Below, one piece after another: positions 56,867-58,875 of a stretch of DNA of 58,875 nt. The stretch comes from an uncultured Gammaproteobacteria bacterium (GTDB taxonomy: Bacteria > Pseudomonadota > Gammaproteobacteria > Pseudomonadales > Ketobacteraceae). Both the position numbers and the translations under genes were made by a program. Below the pieces are notes generated by a model. The model had not been told where the DNA came from, searched no databases, and was given only the letters and a program-made list of their open reading frames with translations. Numbering within the stretch: the first letter of the stretch is position 1; every line of letters starts with the position of its first letter. Location: assembly GCA_913063125.1 (NCBI GenBank), contig CAJXZM010000013.1, forward strand, positions 1-58,875, in the 5' to 3' direction.

Positions 56867-58543
56867 TTAAAATTCTTGACTGTAGCTTATTTCAAATAGA
56901 ACAACATCCAAGGTTGCCGTGATATCTTGGCCTTGAAATGGGTTATATATTGCCTTACTTGGGTTAGTACTATTGCCCAAGTCGCTTGATCCACCGGGCA
57001 TTTCCACTTCGGTATGGAAGTAAGCGAGACCCACATCTAAATCCGCGCCCGACTCCATTCGATAACCGAAACCAACGCCGTAGAACTTACCCGATGCAAT
57101 CGGTAATAACGGGCTACGTGACGCCTTGGGGATTGAGGTTGGCCTATCTTCCAAACCAAAGCGCAATGCAAGTCGGTCCGAGTATTGGTATTCAAAACCA
57201 ATCGCCCAATTCCACGTATCCTCCAAACCCAAAGGGAATTTTACAGAATTCGGACTCGCCAATTCGCTTTGCACCAAACTACCTAACGCTAAGACATCTA
57301 TGTTTTGCGAAAAATCAACAGGAAGAGTTTCCCACACGGACCATCCAGTGAATTTATAATCAACATTAACTTTAACGGTAGGTGTCACCTGCAAGCTTAC
57401 CCCAAATGCATAATGTTCCGGCGTTTTGGTCTTTACGCTTGCCTTTCCCTCTACCGCATCGGTCTGGCCCTGAAGGCCTATAGCACCCAGACCTGCTGCT
57501 AATAACTTATCACTTGATAACTCACCTATAAAACTCAACCAGCGATCACTATTCACCCACTGAAAGTCTCCCTCCAGATCCATGGCCACAGGGGATTGAT
57601 ATACCACCCCAAATGATACCCATGGCTCTGGTTCCCACAAAACACCTAAATTAAAACCAACGGTTAGCTCCTTCTCTACCGCAAATGTTAATGTCCCTAG
57701 TACGTCGTAAGGAAATAGGTCCTCACAAATGGGAATAGCAGCCCCGTCGTTTCCATCAACTGTATCGCAGTCCCCCGCCTGTAAAAATGGCAATGCTAGT
57801 AATCCAAGATGATCACTTCTAAACGGCACCTCAAATCCAATGCTGGTATAATTGAAGTTAATTGAGGCCCCAAACGAAAGCTCATCGGTGACCCTCACTC
57901 CAATCGATGGTGAGAAATACGTTAACATTAGCAACGAGAATCGCTGTCCAATAAATCGACCAGGATCATCGTCAGCCCGATAAAAGCCGGCTGCCAATGG
58001 CGTATACACATTGGTACCAAAAGTTATATTGCTATCAGGTGGTGAGTAGGAAGCCCCTCCCAATGGGAAAAGTAACGCGGGCAAATCGGTCTGACCAATG
58101 TCAAACGGTAAAACCATCGTGGCTCCTTCTGTTCTACTGGTCGATTGAAAAGATTCGTTATAGAACCATTCATCTGGGTTCGCGATTATAGGTAGACCGT
58201 CAGCCCCTAGCTTTCCCCCTTCAATACGCGCATCTTCAAGCAGCGCTTTTCGATCATCATTATAATCACCCAGCTCCATTGTTATATCAAAGCTACCGGC
58301 GATTAGTTTGAAGTGTTTTTTGCGTCCAGATAGCTTCACTAAACCGGCAGGATTATAGTGAATTGAATCAATACCCGGCGGATCAGCGGTTACAGCATGA
58401 GCCAACGCTAACGCTTTTGCGTTACCTATGCCAAGGTTATCCGTTAGAACGGCGTTGCCGTGTGTTGGCAACAGGAGAAAAAATACGGCTATAACAAATA
58501 GGGCATTTTTATTAATTTTATCAAACTCGCAAGGTAACATCAT
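56867..58543 (-). CDS. FadL/OMPP1/TodX-family outer-membrane transport protein, 558 aa
   Basis: The ATG at 58543 (AAAAGG 5 bases upstream) is preferred to a GTG two codons earlier. The signal peptide (NALFVIAVFFLLLPTHGNA) is followed by LTDNLGIGNAKALALAHAV and DSIHYNPAGLVKL, the N-terminal hatch pattern of FadL porins (NPA motif). About 14 amphipathic strands follow, ending in VVLFEISYSQEF with terminal Phe. These porins carry hydrophobic compounds such as long-chain fatty acids or aromatics across the outer membrane. It is longer than E. coli FadL (~420), due to loops near 95-140 and 255-285 containing a Cys pair (AGDCDTVDG, IPICEDLFP). It stands alone. Confidence 0.88.
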   Translation of the reverse strand: MMLPCEFDKINKNALFVIAVFFLLLPTHGNAVLTDNLGIGNAKALALAHAVTADPPGIDSIHYNPAGLVKLSGRKKHFKLIAGSFDITMELGDYNDDRKALLEDARIEGGKLGADGLPIIANPDEWFYNESFQSTSRTEGATMVLPFDIGQTDLPALLFPLGGASYSPPDSNITFGTNVYTPLAAGFYRADDDPGRFIGQRFSLLMLTYFSPSIGVRVTDELSFGASINFNYTSIGFEVPFRSDHLGLLALPFLQAGDCDTVDGNDGAAIPICEDLFPYDVLGTLTFAVEKELTVGFNLGVLWEPEPWVSFGVVYQSPVAMDLEGDFQWVNSDRWLSFIGELSSDKLLAAGLGAIGLQGQTDAVEGKASVKTKTPEHYAFGVSLQVTPTVKVNVDYKFTGWSVWETLPVDFSQNIDVLALGSLVQSELASPNSVKFPLGLEDTWNWAIGFEYQYSDRLALRFGLEDRPTSIPKASRSPLLPIASGKFYGVGFGYRMESGADLDVGLAYFHTEVEMPGGSSDLGNSTNPSKAIYNPFQGQDITATLDVVLFEISYSQEF

Positions 58544-58626
58544 TTTCACCTTTTCTATCGACGATGCTATATCGTCTTATTTTTTTATAATTATTTTTTG
58601 GAACGAACGATAAGCAATACCGAAAA

Positions 58627-58661
58627 AATGAAATCACAACTTTTACGTAAGTGATTTCATT
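58627..58661 (-). terminator. Intrinsic terminator of the SDR/epimerase gene
   Basis: Perfect 11-bp arms AATGAAATCAC and GTGATTTCATT flank a 13-base loop that contains the stop codon of the leftward gene. On the minus transcript the second arm runs into a T6 tract. Stem plus T-run is the classical intrinsic terminator form. Confidence 0.75.
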
Positions 58662-58875
58662 ACAGTATGGAAAACCTTGTTTACGATCGGGCGAATGGGA
58701 GCAAGAAAAAATCTTACTTTTTTTAAAGCTACTTGCATTTCACTTATGTAGTCTGAAAAACGATGTGTTTGGTATTGCAGAATACGTTGACTCTCTTTTG
58801 TATCCATCCAATGCGTATAAAATGTATCTTCACCAAGCACATTTGAGTCTAAGGTTAAACCACACGCATTTATTG
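58643..58875 (-). CDS. C-terminal fragment of an NAD(P)-dependent epimerase/SDR-like protein
   Basis: The frame is open to the right edge, so only the last ~77 residues are visible (LTLDSNVLGEDTFYTHW, DTKESQRILQYQTHRFSDY). The text W-[ML]-D-T-x-ES-QR-x-L-x-[FY]-Q at this spacing is typical of the C-terminal ends of extended short-chain dehydrogenases (NAD-dependent epimerase/dehydratase family). The Rossmann fold lies outside the window, so the assignment is tentative. It ends in a clear terminator. Confidence 0.5.
   Translation of the reverse strand, partial: INACGLTLDSNVLGEDTFYTHWMDTKESQRILQYQTHRFSDYISEMQVALKKVRFFLAPIRPIVNKVFHTVMKSLT

Noticed and set aside
1..58875. CRISPR arrays, tRNA or rRNA genes
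   Set aside because: No regularly spaced direct repeats and no recognisable structural-RNA sequence were seen on reading through the window.

Overview
The window looks like the chromosome of a Gram-negative bacterium, most likely a marine or sediment gammaproteobacterium. This is inferred from the gene families present: a TonB-dependent receptor, a FadL-type porin, YqgE/AlgH, a TRAP permease, a PBP7-like endopeptidase, a Tn3-type transposase relic and a secreted CBM6 protein. No rRNA, tRNA, CRISPR array or intact insertion sequence was seen.

Region A (1-17643). After the edge fragment of a PBP7-like gene comes a co-directional run of five genes: a 115-aa beta-rich protein, a 297-aa exported or anchored protein, a 1212-aa protein, a 444-aa endonuclease/exonuclease/phosphatase-fold enzyme with intact active-site motifs, and a 3535-aa giant with two groups of three LysM-like repeats. 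The last four are spaced 21, 2 and 17 bases apart. Only the enzyme and the LysM-like repeats can be placed in families, and the three large or enzymatic products have no signal peptide. This is the best candidate for an undescribed multi-protein system. A lipoprotein gene (17850-19145) follows, with a hairpin over its ribosome binding site, and then a terminator shared with the next, convergent operon.

Region B (19253-38312) is a complete small NRPS biosynthetic cluster built as two divergent operons around an AT-rich 633-base control region. Leftward: PhyH-type dioxygenase, SAM methyltransferase, ATP-grasp ligase. Rightward: DapC-like aminotransferase, IDO-like amino-acid hydroxylase, an aldehyde dehydrogenase-GTP cyclohydrolase II fusion, a three-module NRPS (A-T-C-A-T-C-A-T-TE), a DUF84/YjjX-like NTP phosphatase and a second PhyH dioxygenase. 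The pairing of a GTP-opening enzyme with a house-cleaning NTPase suggests a GTP-derived building block or co-substrate. The predicted product is a heavily oxidised tripeptide whose identity I cannot name.

Region C (38472-44886) is a mixed, partly decayed stretch: a secreted double-rhodanese protein, a Tn3-family transposase C-terminal relic, a 22-bp imperfect inverted repeat just upstream of a secreted crystallin-like/CBM6 protein, a TonB-dependent receptor and a broken PQQ-propeller gene.

Region D (44887-58875) is more ordinary: an ABC exporter pair behind a membrane-anchored YqgE/AlgH protein, a TauE/SafE permease, a flavoprotein monooxygenase-like enzyme, a 7TMR-DISM hybrid histidine kinase with a TTG start, a TRAP-type permease, a small CopD-like membrane protein, a FadL porin, and the 3' end of an SDR/epimerase gene with a clear terminator.
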